A DNA stretch of 41,408 nt from a virus. Shown here one piece after another: positions 32,001 through 38,242 of this stretch; within the stretch, counting starts at the first letter, position 1, and every line of letters starts with the position of its first letter. A model generated the notes under the pieces. It searched no databases. It was given only the letters and a program-made list of their open reading frames with translations, and had not been told where the DNA came from. The translations under genes were made by a program, and so were the position numbers. The stretch covers positions 418 to 41,825 of the IMG/VR virus record IMGVR_UViG_3300030117_003323, one strand, 5' to 3'.

Positions 32001-33181
32001 TTATTTTTCAGTCTGATGACGGGTCAGGCGGAGTTACTACGTACTTCTACTTAGATGGAAGTTACGGAGGAACAGTCTTTAATAGAACAGCAACATGGAC
32101 AGATAACGACCGTGTTGAATTAGGTACTGGAAGTGATTTACGTTTATATCACAATGGATCACAAAGTTATATTGAAAACACCACAGGTGATCTTTATATT
32201 CAAAATAGTGCTGATGATAAACGTATAAGATTTGTTTGTGATGATGGAGCAGGAGGTACTACTGCATATTTCGATATGCAGGGATCGTTGGCGACTCACG
32301 ATGGGAGTGCGTATACTAATTTAATAACTCTTTGGTATGACAATTCTAGAATTGGTTTTGGTAATGGCGTTGATATGCAGATTCACCACAATGGAACAAA
32401 CTCTTTCATCTACAACCAAGGAGGAGATCTTTATATCCAGCAAGCTACTAATGACAAAGACCTCATTTTCCAATGTGACGACGGTAGTGGTGGTTTAGAA
32501 ACCTACTTCTTTTTAGACGGATCGTTATCAGGTGGAGATCCTTACACAGTATTTCCAGATGATTCATATTTAGCCTTCGGCCCTGACGCAGACATGACTC
32601 TGCACCACGATGGAACGGACTCAAAGATTCGTAACCAGACTGGCGATCTTTATATTACGCAGAATGCTAATGCCAAAGACATAATATTCCAGTCAGATGA
32701 CGGGGCAGGTGGTGTAGCGACCTATTTCTATCTCGATGGATCGTATACTGCAACGGGAATAGAGGCTCAAGATAATACCCCAAGCACAGTATTCCCAGAC
32801 CATGCATTGCTGGCTCTAGGAACTCACCGTGACCTGAAGCTATGGCATAACAATGTTCGAGGACGTATTGCGTACACAGGGCCAAATGAGCTTCAGATTT
32901 CTGCGGGAAGTACTTTAGCATTAGGATTCAATGATTCTGACGGTGTATATGGGGAAACTTCGATTGTCTGCTATAAAGATGGTAAGGTTCAAATTAGGCA
33001 CAACAACTCGACAAAATTCGAGACATTAACGGATGGTATCAAATCAACAGGAGTGGTGGCTATGGCTGAAACTACTACACCAACTGCAACGGCTGACGTT
33101 GGTAAAATTTACACTAAGTCGGACAACAAGCTGTACTTCCAAGATGGTGCGGGAACGGAACACGAGATTGCCTTCGTTTAA
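26045..33181 (+). CDS. Giant tail fibre with ~18 tandem 'DGSGG' repeats, 2378 aa
   Basis: The N-terminal ~100 residues include GGGTITGPLNIGVDDAGHDV and the first DLQIYHDGTNSYI block. About 18 repeats of 75-90 residues follow: [L/I]xFGxGxDLxIYHDGT, GDLYIxNxADDKDIIFQ, [S/C]DDGSGGVxTYFxLDG. Residues ~240-520 are a different insert with RLRIHGDGNITIGG and AERMRLDSNGRLIIT elements. 'LYHNNVKKFETTSAGVTITG' appears several times as a boundary element. The end (GKIYTKSDNKLYFQDGAGTE) is typical of marine phage fibres. Repeats predict a long beta-helical shaft with the receptor tip at one end. Low-complexity repeats favour slippage and module exchange. No enzymatic motif. Confidence 0.85.
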   Translation: MSDATLTVTQSLDTLSITTIAGSSLAGGGTITGPLNIGVDDAGHDVKFFGDTASRYLLWDASDDSLKLSDSAKLKLGNSDDLQIYHDGTNSYIDNSSTYLILESGAIILRNNAGNEDYAKFIGDGAVELYFNNVKKIETTNDGATVSGSLTVNGGLNVDGTVTSFDSTTVTIDDPVFTIGGDTAPSSDDNKDRGIEFHYHDGSTPRVGFFGYDDSESAFTFLTSATNSSEVFSGTLGNLKVNTVYHADGTAASPSVRFNLDSDTGIFRPTANNIAITAGGTEVIRFDGNLKTTTKGSVRVNGTTTDGITVASSPTASYGLKLFNNSSTDAASIINHYNGSLILGTSNTERLRIHGDGNITIGGTAGQAMLQLEGGDVRVDNTRSFLTETAGGGVIAAVSMNSSDNLTFGDGNFVIDVTGTAERMRLDSNGRLIITNSAPVVQLIESDATSTFNNTEISLSGGALNLNTRQSDGTFVSTDYQISKNASGATMHKFLIAGTEKMRLDSTGLITVAGTGGGALTIGSHIDLGDNQQVRLGASDDLQLYHDGTHSYISNTQNSGNLIIENGGNDHDIVFRCDDGSGGVTEYFRLDGGATASGFPQTIVPDNASIRFGDGGDLIIYHSGSESEIRNLNGDLRIVNRADDKDIIFQSDDGSGGTKTYFRLDGGATASGFTQTIFPDNSLLCLGDGSDLLLYHNGTYSELRNSTGDFNIVNRAIDKDVIFQCDDGSGGEETYFYLDGSASSGNPITVFPDNSFLAFGTSFDFSIYHDSANTYIANSTNDLYIQNNADNKDIIFRCDDGSGGVAEYFRLDGALAHSVVSKHIRFEDNVIARFGSGNDASLYHTGTDTIFENTNGDLYIKNHADDKDIIFQSDYGDGTVATYFRLDGSFGGAGYPTTLFPNNSSLRFGNSGNLQIINNGTDSYIQENNGDLYIRQSTDDKDIHLQCDDGSGGVTDYLKISGANNDIRAYKNIKLSDNSKGIFGDGSDLQIYHDGSNSYIRDESGTGDLIISTNAFRLKSANNGETMMTAFEDGATNLYHNNVQKFETTADGVQVTGDILAYTDSGQYFQLDHSDNSVKLSDNVKLKIGTGMDFQIFHTGTNTTMLDQGTGALVIASNNLRVLSANQSETLFEATEDGAVELYHNNVKKFETTSAGVTITGDLTVSGSTNQTFNDLTVNGNLTVSGTTTTIDTANLTVEDKNIIIGNVSSPSDTTADGGGFTLKGASDYTIQWTDATNRWQFNQGIQVDDSSRFVVGSSGDASFYHNGTLTYLENATGDLTIRNLSDGDDIIIQTHDGSGGVENYLQFDGGGRLMQAYRTFRALDDVKIQAGSAGDFDIKHTSDNSYIENHKGHLYVTNTADDSDIRFRSDNGSGGIAEYFRLDGGLADGTNLYTVFSDNSRIRFGNDLDLDIHHDGSNSYISQTGTGNLNIQQTVDDADIIFKCDNGSGGTTQYFRLDGGLGYSVASKEIRFNDNVPVYFGDGNDLVILHSGTESTITNYIGNLTFKQQQADGDIIFQSDDGSGGVETYFACEGDFSSGNPFTVFPDNSRLSLGNGADTSMYHTGSVTYFENNTGDWYFLQGADDKDIIFQCDDGSGGLAQYIVIDGSAGLTQFDKDVKFTDTIKATFGNSSDLSIQHDGNNSYISENGTGDLFIESNNASIFLRDSNSGNTMLAAKGGSSEKVELYHSGSKKFETSSTGATITGNLVMGTGYTMFADGGRARFGDSNDLDIYHDGSNSRIQQTGTGALIISHNVDDADVRLQASGGSGSASDYIILDSSQTSIRMKRKVKWDDNLYATFGDGEDFTIHHNGTNTLVANNTGNLKFTNYADDADIKFECDDGSGGVTEYFRLDGGLGYSVASKQITFLDSISAAFGSDNDLGIDHNGTDGRIFNYTGDLYISNFANDKDIIFQSDDGSGGSAPYITIDGSALYTKIHKNLLHLDSISSYYGHDADAYVRHTGTNFELYNTTGDTIIRNSADDKDIIFQSDDGSGGVTTYFYLDGSYGGTVFNRTATWTDNDRVELGTGSDLRLYHNGSQSYIENTTGDLYIQNSADDKRIRFVCDDGAGGTTAYFDMQGSLATHDGSAYTNLITLWYDNSRIGFGNGVDMQIHHNGTNSFIYNQGGDLYIQQATNDKDLIFQCDDGSGGLETYFFLDGSLSGGDPYTVFPDDSYLAFGPDADMTLHHDGTDSKIRNQTGDLYITQNANAKDIIFQSDDGAGGVATYFYLDGSYTATGIEAQDNTPSTVFPDHALLALGTHRDLKLWHNNVRGRIAYTGPNELQISAGSTLALGFNDSDGVYGETSIVCYKDGKVQIRHNNSTKFETLTDGIKSTGVVAMAETTTPTATADVGKIYTKSDNKLYFQDGAGTEHEIAFV

Positions 33182-33204
33182 ATATTTTTATTTAAATAAA
33201 ATAC

Positions 33205-33232
33205 TTGAACAGTCCTTAAATATGCCTATTCT
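33205..33232 (+). promoter_or_regulatory. Promoter for the post-fibre/lysis genes
   Basis: TTGAAC (33205-33210), 16 bp, TATTCT (33227-33232). The -10 box ends 9 nt before the ATG at 33242, so the transcript would have a leader of only a few nucleotides. The sequence 33181-33204 in front is extremely AT-rich. Confidence 0.55.
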
Positions 33233-33241
33233 AAACGTATT

Positions 33242-33436
33242 ATGGAAGAAAAAGTTACATTAGAAATTCCCAAAGGATTTATTCAAATAATCTACCAAGC
33301 ACTCGATATTACGACTAAACAAGTCGGGTTGAATGGTGCAGAAGCTCTTGTTGTTGTAGCTAAAGAAATTGCTAAACAAACTGGAGAAGAACCTCCAAAG
33401 CCTGAAGAGGCTAAAGAAGAAGAAAAGTCAGAGTAA
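33242..33436 (+). CDS. Hypothetical protein, 64 aa
   Basis: MEEKVTLEIPKGFIQIIYQA followed by a helix (TTKQVGLNGAEALVVVAKEI) and a Pro/Glu/Lys tail. Not a membrane protein. First gene after the giant fibre, behind a near-leaderless promoter, and overlapping the next gene by 1 nt. Family not recognised. Confidence 0.65.
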   Translation: MEEKVTLEIPKGFIQIIYQALDITTKQVGLNGAEALVVVAKEIAKQTGEEPPKPEEAKEEEKSE

Positions 33437-33717
33437 TGCCTGACTTAGATCTATCCGAAGAGGACTTCAAGTCGCACTGGATGTATAATCCAGTGCCTCA
33501 ACAAAGTACCGATGCTGATGGGAATGCTACTGAGCATACTGACAAAAGAGTTTGCCATGACTATGGGGACTACTTAAAGCTTCGGGAAAAAGGCTGGTGG
33601 ACGATTAGTGACGTGAATGACAGTCACACTGTACCCACCGAAAAAGAGGGACTCACTAAGTTTCAAGAGACTATGAAGGTAGAAGATTCTACCGAGGATA
33701 TAGTTTTGCCCGATTAA
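33436..33717 (+). CDS. Hypothetical protein, 93 aa
   Basis: MPDLDLSEEDFKSHWMYNPV, then a segment CHDYGDYLKLREKGWWTISD with conserved-looking aromatic residues, then an acidic tail ending DIVLPD. Similar 'YLxLxxxGWwxxxd' short proteins occur near phage fibre genes, but I cannot name a family. Translationally coupled to the previous gene (TAATG). Confidence 0.65.
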   Translation: MPDLDLSEEDFKSHWMYNPVPQQSTDADGNATEHTDKRVCHDYGDYLKLREKGWWTISDVNDSHTVPTEKEGLTKFQETMKVEDSTEDIVLPD

Positions 33718-33726
33718 TAGGGTTTG

Positions 33727-33754
33727 TTGATTGAGTTTGTATTTGTGGTATATT
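33727..33754 (+). promoter_or_regulatory. Promoter of the lysis cassette
   Basis: TTGATT (33727-33732), 16 bp, TATATT (33749-33754); the ATG at 33764 is 9 nt further. Geometry is the same as at 33205-33232. It would give the lysis genes their own transcript with a leader of about 3 nt. Confidence 0.6.
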
Positions 33755-33763
33755 GCTCACTTT

Positions 33764-33937
33764 ATGAGCAATAGCGAAATAGTAGCTAAAGGGGTTACAG
33801 GAGTGACTGGCTCTTTAATAGCAGTCACGATTCCGTATGCGGAAGTCATTCAATGGGGCATCCAAGTTGTTGGAGGTCTCTTAGGTATTACTGTAGCTAT
33901 AATCACTTTATACAATTTAATTAAGAAAAAGAAATGA
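33764..33937 (+). CDS. Holin-like membrane protein, 57 aa
   Basis: Start at the ATG at 33764. MSNSEIVAKGVTGVTGSLIA, then a second hydrophobic stretch VIQWGIQVVGGLLGITVAI with ITLYNLI, ending KKKK. One or two transmembrane helices, small size, a positively charged C-terminus and position at the head of the lysis genes are what is expected of a holin. Overlaps the next holin-like gene by 4 nt (ATGA). Two holin-like genes in a row may form a holin/antiholin pair. Confidence 0.65.
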   Translation: MSNSEIVAKGVTGVTGSLIAVTIPYAEVIQWGIQVVGGLLGITVAIITLYNLIKKKK

Positions 33938-34098
33938 ACAAACAAGCAATATTAGGTATTATCCGTCATATCCTTACTTTCGGTGGGGGGTTTATGACTC
34001 AAAATGGTTTAGCTTCTGGTGAGGAAGTAACCACTGGTGTATCAGCAGCAGTTACTCTTGTAGGTGTTATTTGGTCTATACTGTCTAAAAAGAAGTGA
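33934..34098 (+). CDS. Pam3-gp28-like holin, 54 aa
   Basis: A 54-residue frame, ATG overlapping the previous stop (ATGA). It reads MNKQAILGIIRHILTFGGGF, MTQNGLASGEEVTTGVSAAV, TLVGVIWSILSKKK. The 'RHxLTFGGGFxxxxGL' start followed by a second helix with 'GVxWSxxxKK' is the signature of the Pam3-gp28-type holin family. Two membrane helices and a Lys tail. It would permeabilise the inner membrane and release the amidase. Its stop overlaps the GTG of the next gene. Confidence 0.75.
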   Translation: MNKQAILGIIRHILTFGGGFMTQNGLASGEEVTTGVSAAVTLVGVIWSILSKKK

Positions 34099-34289
34099 GG
34101 CATTTTTTCCGCATAATTGTATTAGCGTTAGAAGCTTATGTGAACTACACTAAAGGCAAACAACGCAGATACCTTTATGACTTGGAAGATAAAATTGATA
34201 AGCTTGCTGCTGATGGTAGCCCTGCTGCCAAGCTGCAACTTGAGCGACTTAGCGGGCGACTCCAGATTGAACGAAAGCGCAATATATGA
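34095..34289 (+). CDS. Candidate inner-membrane spanin (Rz-like), 64 aa
   Basis: The GTG at 34095 overlaps the holin stop (GTGA). Residues 1-18 (MRHFFRIIVLALEAYVNY) are a short hydrophobic anchor. The rest is a charged coiled-coil-like helix: QRRYLYDLEDKIDKLAADGS then AKLQLERLSGRLQIER. N-terminal anchor plus periplasmic helix, with a lipoprotein gene nested out of frame in its 3' half, is the classical Rz/Rz1 layout. The anchor is weak and the protein short, so a cytoplasmic helix is an alternative. Confidence 0.55.
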   Translation: MRHFFRIIVLALEAYVNYTKGKQRRYLYDLEDKIDKLAADGSPAAKLQLERLSGRLQIERKRNI

Positions 34290-34446
34290 TCCGCCTACAA
34301 TCAGCCTTATAAAAGGCTACGATTATCCCTTTGTAGAGGGTAATCTCATGGGCAGGGGTCAAAAGTTCCACAGTGATTTTTCGTACAGACGTGCTATAAT
34401 AATAGGTAATGATAGCAATCTGCGTGGGACACAGCCGACCAAATGA
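34177..34446 (+). CDS. Candidate outer-membrane spanin lipoprotein (Rz1-like), 89 aa
   Basis: The ATG at 34177 lies inside the previous gene in another frame. MTWKIKLISLLLMVALLPSC is a lipoprotein signal with lipobox L-P-S-C (Cys20). The mature part (~70 residues) has PPTISLIKGYDYPFVEGNLM and a Tyr/Arg-rich end. It overlaps the i-spanin candidate by 113 nt and the amidase by 38 nt, so three frames are used within 350 bp. Spanins link the two membranes and fuse them in the last step of lysis in Gram-negative hosts. It lacks the usual high Pro content, hence moderate confidence. Confidence 0.6.
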   Translation: MTWKIKLISLLLMVALLPSCNLSDLAGDSRLNESAIYDPPTISLIKGYDYPFVEGNLMGRGQKFHSDFSYRRAIIIGNDSNLRGTQPTK

Positions 34447-34963
34447 CTCAGGTGCAGCATCTGTAACTGGAGTCACTGAATGGGATTACAATTCGGAGCT
34501 TGCCGAGATGATTGGCAAGGAATTAAAACAACCGTATAAGATTTATCACACCTATAAAGGTGGAAGTTATGTCACTGCTATGCGGTGGTTAGCTAGGAAG
34601 CTAGATGAAGACCGTGTAGATACAGCCGTTGAATTACACTTCAATGCAGCAACACCCAAAGCAACAGGACATGAATGGTTACACTGGCATACCTCTGAAA
34701 AAGGCAGATTACTTGCCCGTACATTAAGGGATTCTTTTGAAGATTCTTTCCCGTTGTTTAGGAGCAGGGGAATTAAACCACGTAAAAAAGGAAGTAGAGG
34801 AGCTTACTTTCTACGGGCTACCTCAATGCCCGCCTGTATCGCAGAACCATTTTTTGGGACTAATAAAGAAGATTGGGATTTAGCTGTAAATAGTAAACAA
34901 GGAATGGCCTCGGCTATAGCAGGGGGGATCACACTATATTCGGAGCTTGTGGAAAGGTGGTAA
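34409..34963 (+). CDS. N-acetylmuramoyl-L-alanine amidase (Amidase_3), endolysin
   Basis: 184 residues. IAICVGHSRPNDSGAA contains the first zinc His (H8); Glu24 (VTEWDYNSE), His77 (VELHFNA) and the catalytic Glu146 (CIAEPFFG) complete the Amidase_3 site His-Glu-His-Glu. YHTYKGGSYVTAMRWLARKL fills the conserved helix. It cleaves the bond between N-acetylmuramic acid and L-alanine in peptidoglycan. There is no signal peptide or extra cell-wall domain, so it needs a holin. Length is usual for phage amidases. It overlaps the lipoprotein gene and is followed 1 nt later by the next start. Confidence 0.9.
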   Translation: MIAICVGHSRPNDSGAASVTGVTEWDYNSELAEMIGKELKQPYKIYHTYKGGSYVTAMRWLARKLDEDRVDTAVELHFNAATPKATGHEWLHWHTSEKGRLLARTLRDSFEDSFPLFRSRGIKPRKKGSRGAYFLRATSMPACIAEPFFGTNKEDWDLAVNSKQGMASAIAGGITLYSELVERW

Positions 34964-34964
34964 T

Positions 34965-35267
34965 GTGGAACTTCCAAAGACAGTTTCTATTGCTGGCAGA
35001 CGAGTAAAGCTTGCTTTAGTTCCCTTTAATGGTGATAGCCCTGATTACGGATTATATCTACACGACAAGAAAACTATTGAGATAAATAATACTCTCAAAG
35101 GCAAAGCCCTCATACACACCATAAGGCATGAGATGATGGAGGCTAGTTTATTACTAAGTGGTGTAGGGTGGTTAGAGAACTATGATCAAGAGGCGATTGT
35201 CCGTTGCATGGAGGAGATATTCTTCCCTGCATGGGAAGCATTCCTCAAACGAATAAACCAAGATTGA
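34965..35267 (+). CDS. Small HExxE protein (possible metallopeptidase remnant), 100 aa
   Basis: GTG start at 34965, 1 nt after the amidase stop. The sequence MELPKTVSIAGRRVKLALVP and LYLHDKKTIEINNTLKGKAL leads into IHTIRHEMMEASLLLSG. The HEMME motif (HExxE) and the later EAIVRCMEEIFFPAWEAF fit a family of short phage proteins related in layout to SprT/IrrE-type zinc peptidases, where HExxH is usual. The second His is Glu here, so activity is doubtful. Located between lysin and nuclease genes. Confidence 0.6.
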   Translation: MELPKTVSIAGRRVKLALVPFNGDSPDYGLYLHDKKTIEINNTLKGKALIHTIRHEMMEASLLLSGVGWLENYDQEAIVRCMEEIFFPAWEAFLKRINQD

Positions 35268-35268
35268 T

Positions 35269-35799
35269 TTGGCTAGAAATAAAAAACGATTTAAGGTCGA
35301 GGACAACTTTGTTGTTTACCGACCCACGAGCGAGGACTTAGTTATTGCTCACAAACGCTCTTGTAAATTAGGAGTGCTACCTAACTCATTTACTCAGGGT
35401 TTAGGGCGTATGGCAGGATACTTAGGAGAGATAGCAGTACAAAACTATTTGAAGAGGAGTAAGTATGTAGGTGACTCCGTGTACACACATGATATTGAGT
35501 ACAAAAAAAGGAAGATAGAAGTTAAATCAAAGTCTTGTGCTACCCCTCCAAAACCTCATTACTCTGCGTCTGTTAATTGCAAGAAGCAGTTCATGCCAGA
35601 CAACGACGTTTATTTTTTCACCAGAGTACGTAAGGATTTCATGGTTGTTTGGATTGTAGGTTGGTTACCTACTACAAAACTATTGAAGGAAGCTGAGTAT
35701 AAACAAAGAGGAGATAAAGATACTGATGGCTTCGTGTATAAAACCTCTGGTCTACATATTGATATAGGTGATCTAAACTCACCTACGTTATTTCAATAA
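35269..35799 (+). CDS. PD-(D/E)XK-like nuclease, TTG start, 176 aa
   Basis: The TTG at 35269 is the only start near the previous stop (1 nt away); the next ATG would remove 41 residues of conserved-looking sequence. GYLGEIAVQNYLKRSKYVGD supplies the early Glu, then THDIEYKKRKIEVKSKS gives D-x(n)-E-V-K, the catalytic core of PD-(D/E)XK nucleases, followed by DNDVYFFTRVRKDFMVVWIV strands. It may resolve replication intermediates, degrade host DNA or act in packaging; context does not decide. Its 3' end overlaps the convergent gene by 7 nt. Confidence 0.65.
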   Translation: MARNKKRFKVEDNFVVYRPTSEDLVIAHKRSCKLGVLPNSFTQGLGRMAGYLGEIAVQNYLKRSKYVGDSVYTHDIEYKKRKIEVKSKSCATPPKPHYSASVNCKKQFMPDNDVYFFTRVRKDFMVVWIVGWLPTTKLLKEAEYKQRGDKDTDGFVYKTSGLHIDIGDLNSPTLFQ

Positions 35800-36059
35800 G
35801 TTTCTTCAGGTGTAGATATAAAGATAGGATACCCTTCACCTCTTGCTCCTGCTACATTAACCCAAAAATATTCTTCGGCTTCATCTGGTTTCATTTCTTC
35901 AGATAATATTTGTATACATCTTTCTATAGAATATACAGCTCTTGTAGGATCTTCATCTAAAGCGACTCCAATAAAAGCACCGTCAAACCCATCTGGGACT
36001 ATAACCTCTTCACTTGGGACTACTGTTTCACAGAATTCGTTTATCTCATCTCTAGTCAT
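35793..36059 (-). CDS. Conserved small phage protein ('GFDGAFIG ... GAxxGEGYPIFI'), 88 aa
   Basis: Start at the ATG at 36059, overlapping the helicase stop by 8 nt. PDGFDGAFIGVALDEDPTRA, YSIERCIQILSEEMKPDEAE and YFWVNVAGARGEGYPIFIST match a very common family of small phage (and some bacterial) proteins whose consensus has 'D-x-CIxiLmxdgMxxeEAxEyfxxNvxGAyvGextPiFi'. The family has no assigned function and is often near replication genes, as here. Confidence 0.8.
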   Translation of the reverse strand: MTRDEINEFCETVVPSEEVIVPDGFDGAFIGVALDEDPTRAVYSIERCIQILSEEMKPDEAEEYFWVNVAGARGEGYPIFISTPEETY

Positions 36060-38241
36060 CAAGATCACTTATATCCCATTTTGTATCTAAATCAATGGAA
36101 TAAATTTTGTTGTGTTTCTTGTACTGAGAAGTGACTGGTCTGATAGTAGAATCAGCTTTGCAAGCTTCTTCTAGCGACTGCATACTGCGACGCATAAACT
36201 CTGTATTCACAGTTAAGTTATTTAATGGTTTACCACCATTCAATTCTGTTACAAGGGACATGAAGTCTGTAGCAGATCCTCTCCATACAGTTCTTGTAGA
36301 ATCGTATTCTCTAAATTTACGCACAAAAAATTCTACTGTTTCTATTAAAATAGATCTTGTTGAATTAGCAAAAGCAACTTCTTCTATCTCAGGATCAATG
36401 AAAGATTTAATACCAAATCTTGAGTCACCCTTTATGTGTTTAGGGACTTTAAATTCGTGTAGTAACCATTGAGCAAAGTATGGAAGCTCTTCAGCTATCT
36501 TTGATTCTATGATAGTATTACTGGCTTCTTCGACTCCTAATAGTTTAGCAAAGTTACTTTCTGCCTTATCGGAAATACGTAAGGCTAGTATTTTATCTCT
36601 GTTACTAGAGTCCAAAGCAGGTATAACTGATAAACTGGTAGGGTCCATGTTTAAAGACATGATTACCCGACCTGCCCAACTAATAGTTATAGTGTCTTCA
36701 AACTTTGCTTGGTACTCAATTCTTGGGTTAGCAGTTGCTTTTTTAATTAGCTCAGTGGCTCTACGTTGTTCTGCAAAAGAAGCAGCCGAAGTTGTATCAT
36801 CAATAACCCAAGCAGCTACCCTACCTAATTCTTTGTTAAACTTACTATCACCACTAAGGTAATCTGAAGCATCAGCAAACCCACCAAGTAAGCCACCAAT
36901 CAATTTGTTAGATAACAGAGACTTACCTTTGTTTGTTGGTCCTACCAATATAAGTGCGTGTCCTTGTTTAGACTCTTTTTCGTAGACAGCGGAATAGATT
37001 CTTTGTAACCACCCATAAAAATAATCGAGAGATTCTTTGTCTTTAAAGAATTGAGTTAGCCATGTATCTATAAACTTCCATTTATTTTTGTCAGCGTCCC
37101 CCGCAGGTTGTACTGCTTTAAGTGTACTGGTATTTAAAATCTTATTTGGCCCTGACTCTACTATCCTTCTTTCATCAAATATGATGGGGGCTACTTCATC
37201 TATTCTACTATTTTGTTGAATTATTAAGATAGCGTTTTCTACTTCGGTTAGTGGTTGCCCGTTCCTTGTTGTCCTAAAACCTGCTTGCCTCAGTTCTAGT
37301 TTAAGTTGATCTTTATCTAAGGTACATGCTTTTCCGTTGATGAAAGTGTAGAAAGCTTTACCTGTAAACCAATATTTATCTACTAGATGGTCTAGTTTTG
37401 CATTCTCATATTCATCTACAAAGGTCTGCCCAAATATTTCTTTCCAAGTTAAGAAACCTTTACCTGCCCTATCTGAGTAACAGACCATCCCATCTAGAGT
37501 CACCTGACAACCATCTCTTTCTATACCATCATCTATCCAGAACAATGGTCCTCTATCCCCTACATTAAAGCCTGAAGTCCATCTACCTTTGTATTTCTCG
37601 TTCTCACGTACTTCTTTTTCAATAACCTCTAGTGGGATACTTAAAGCAGTCGGAGCTTGTGGTGGGTGTTTGATACTAGTTTTTATTAATAGCTTTTTAT
37701 AAAAGTCTTTCTTTAGTCTTTTTCCAGTAACGTGAATAATCTCACCTAGAAACCAATACTTAGCTGCATCCAAACAAGACTCATCGAAACCTGCAAACAT
37801 ACGCCTTACTCTTAACTTGTCTGCTAGTGCTTTGACAAAAGCGTTAAACATTCTGTAGTCTATCAGCAGCTTTCCTTCAAACTCCCATATAAGTCTGATA
37901 CCACCAGAAGGAGTTCTAGTTATAACAGTTGGTGGGAAGGGTCCACATTTAGAAAGTACTTCTTCTACTACCTTATCCCAATCAGGGTCAATGTTATCAT
38001 ACTCAACAACGAAGCCATACATTGCTTCTACTTTGTTACCACCCCTTTTAGATATTCTTGTAGAGGCTATTGTTCCTTCATTCAGAGAATAAAATACGTA
38101 ATCTGTATCTGGATGGTTCATCCATGCCCTACGCTTTTCTTTATCTGTAAACTTCTTCGGAGTTTTATTAAATGTTGTAAGTGTTTCGCAAGTGTTAGTG
38201 TGGTGGTCTGATAGGTTTTTTAAGTATCTATAATGGTGCAT
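36052..38241 (-). CDS. Primase-helicase (AEP-like N-terminus, SF3/D5-like ATPase)
   Basis: Start taken at the ATG 1 nt after the polymerase stop (TAACATG), giving 729 residues; a longer form from 38280 would overlap the polymerase by 38 nt. N-terminus: YGFVVEYDNI (EYD at 80-82) and TRTPSGGIRLIWEFEG look like motifs of archaeo-eukaryotic primase/PrimPol domains, although the usual SxH is S-G-G-I-R. C-terminal ATPase: Walker A GPTNKGKS (434-441), Walker B WVIDD (478-482) and an Asn-containing motif RVIMSLNMDP, as in D5/SF3 helicases. It would unwind DNA and prime synthesis at the phage fork. Lies in one leftward operon with PolA. Confidence 0.85.
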   Translation of the reverse strand: MHHYRYLKNLSDHHTNTCETLTTFNKTPKKFTDKEKRRAWMNHPDTDYVFYSLNEGTIASTRISKRGGNKVEAMYGFVVEYDNIDPDWDKVVEEVLSKCGPFPPTVITRTPSGGIRLIWEFEGKLLIDYRMFNAFVKALADKLRVRRMFAGFDESCLDAAKYWFLGEIIHVTGKRLKKDFYKKLLIKTSIKHPPQAPTALSIPLEVIEKEVRENEKYKGRWTSGFNVGDRGPLFWIDDGIERDGCQVTLDGMVCYSDRAGKGFLTWKEIFGQTFVDEYENAKLDHLVDKYWFTGKAFYTFINGKACTLDKDQLKLELRQAGFRTTRNGQPLTEVENAILIIQQNSRIDEVAPIIFDERRIVESGPNKILNTSTLKAVQPAGDADKNKWKFIDTWLTQFFKDKESLDYFYGWLQRIYSAVYEKESKQGHALILVGPTNKGKSLLSNKLIGGLLGGFADASDYLSGDSKFNKELGRVAAWVIDDTTSAASFAEQRRATELIKKATANPRIEYQAKFEDTITISWAGRVIMSLNMDPTSLSVIPALDSSNRDKILALRISDKAESNFAKLLGVEEASNTIIESKIAEELPYFAQWLLHEFKVPKHIKGDSRFGIKSFIDPEIEEVAFANSTRSILIETVEFFVRKFREYDSTRTVWRGSATDFMSLVTELNGGKPLNNLTVNTEFMRRSMQSLEEACKADSTIRPVTSQYKKHNKIYSIDLDTKWDISDLDD

Positions 38242-38242
38242 G

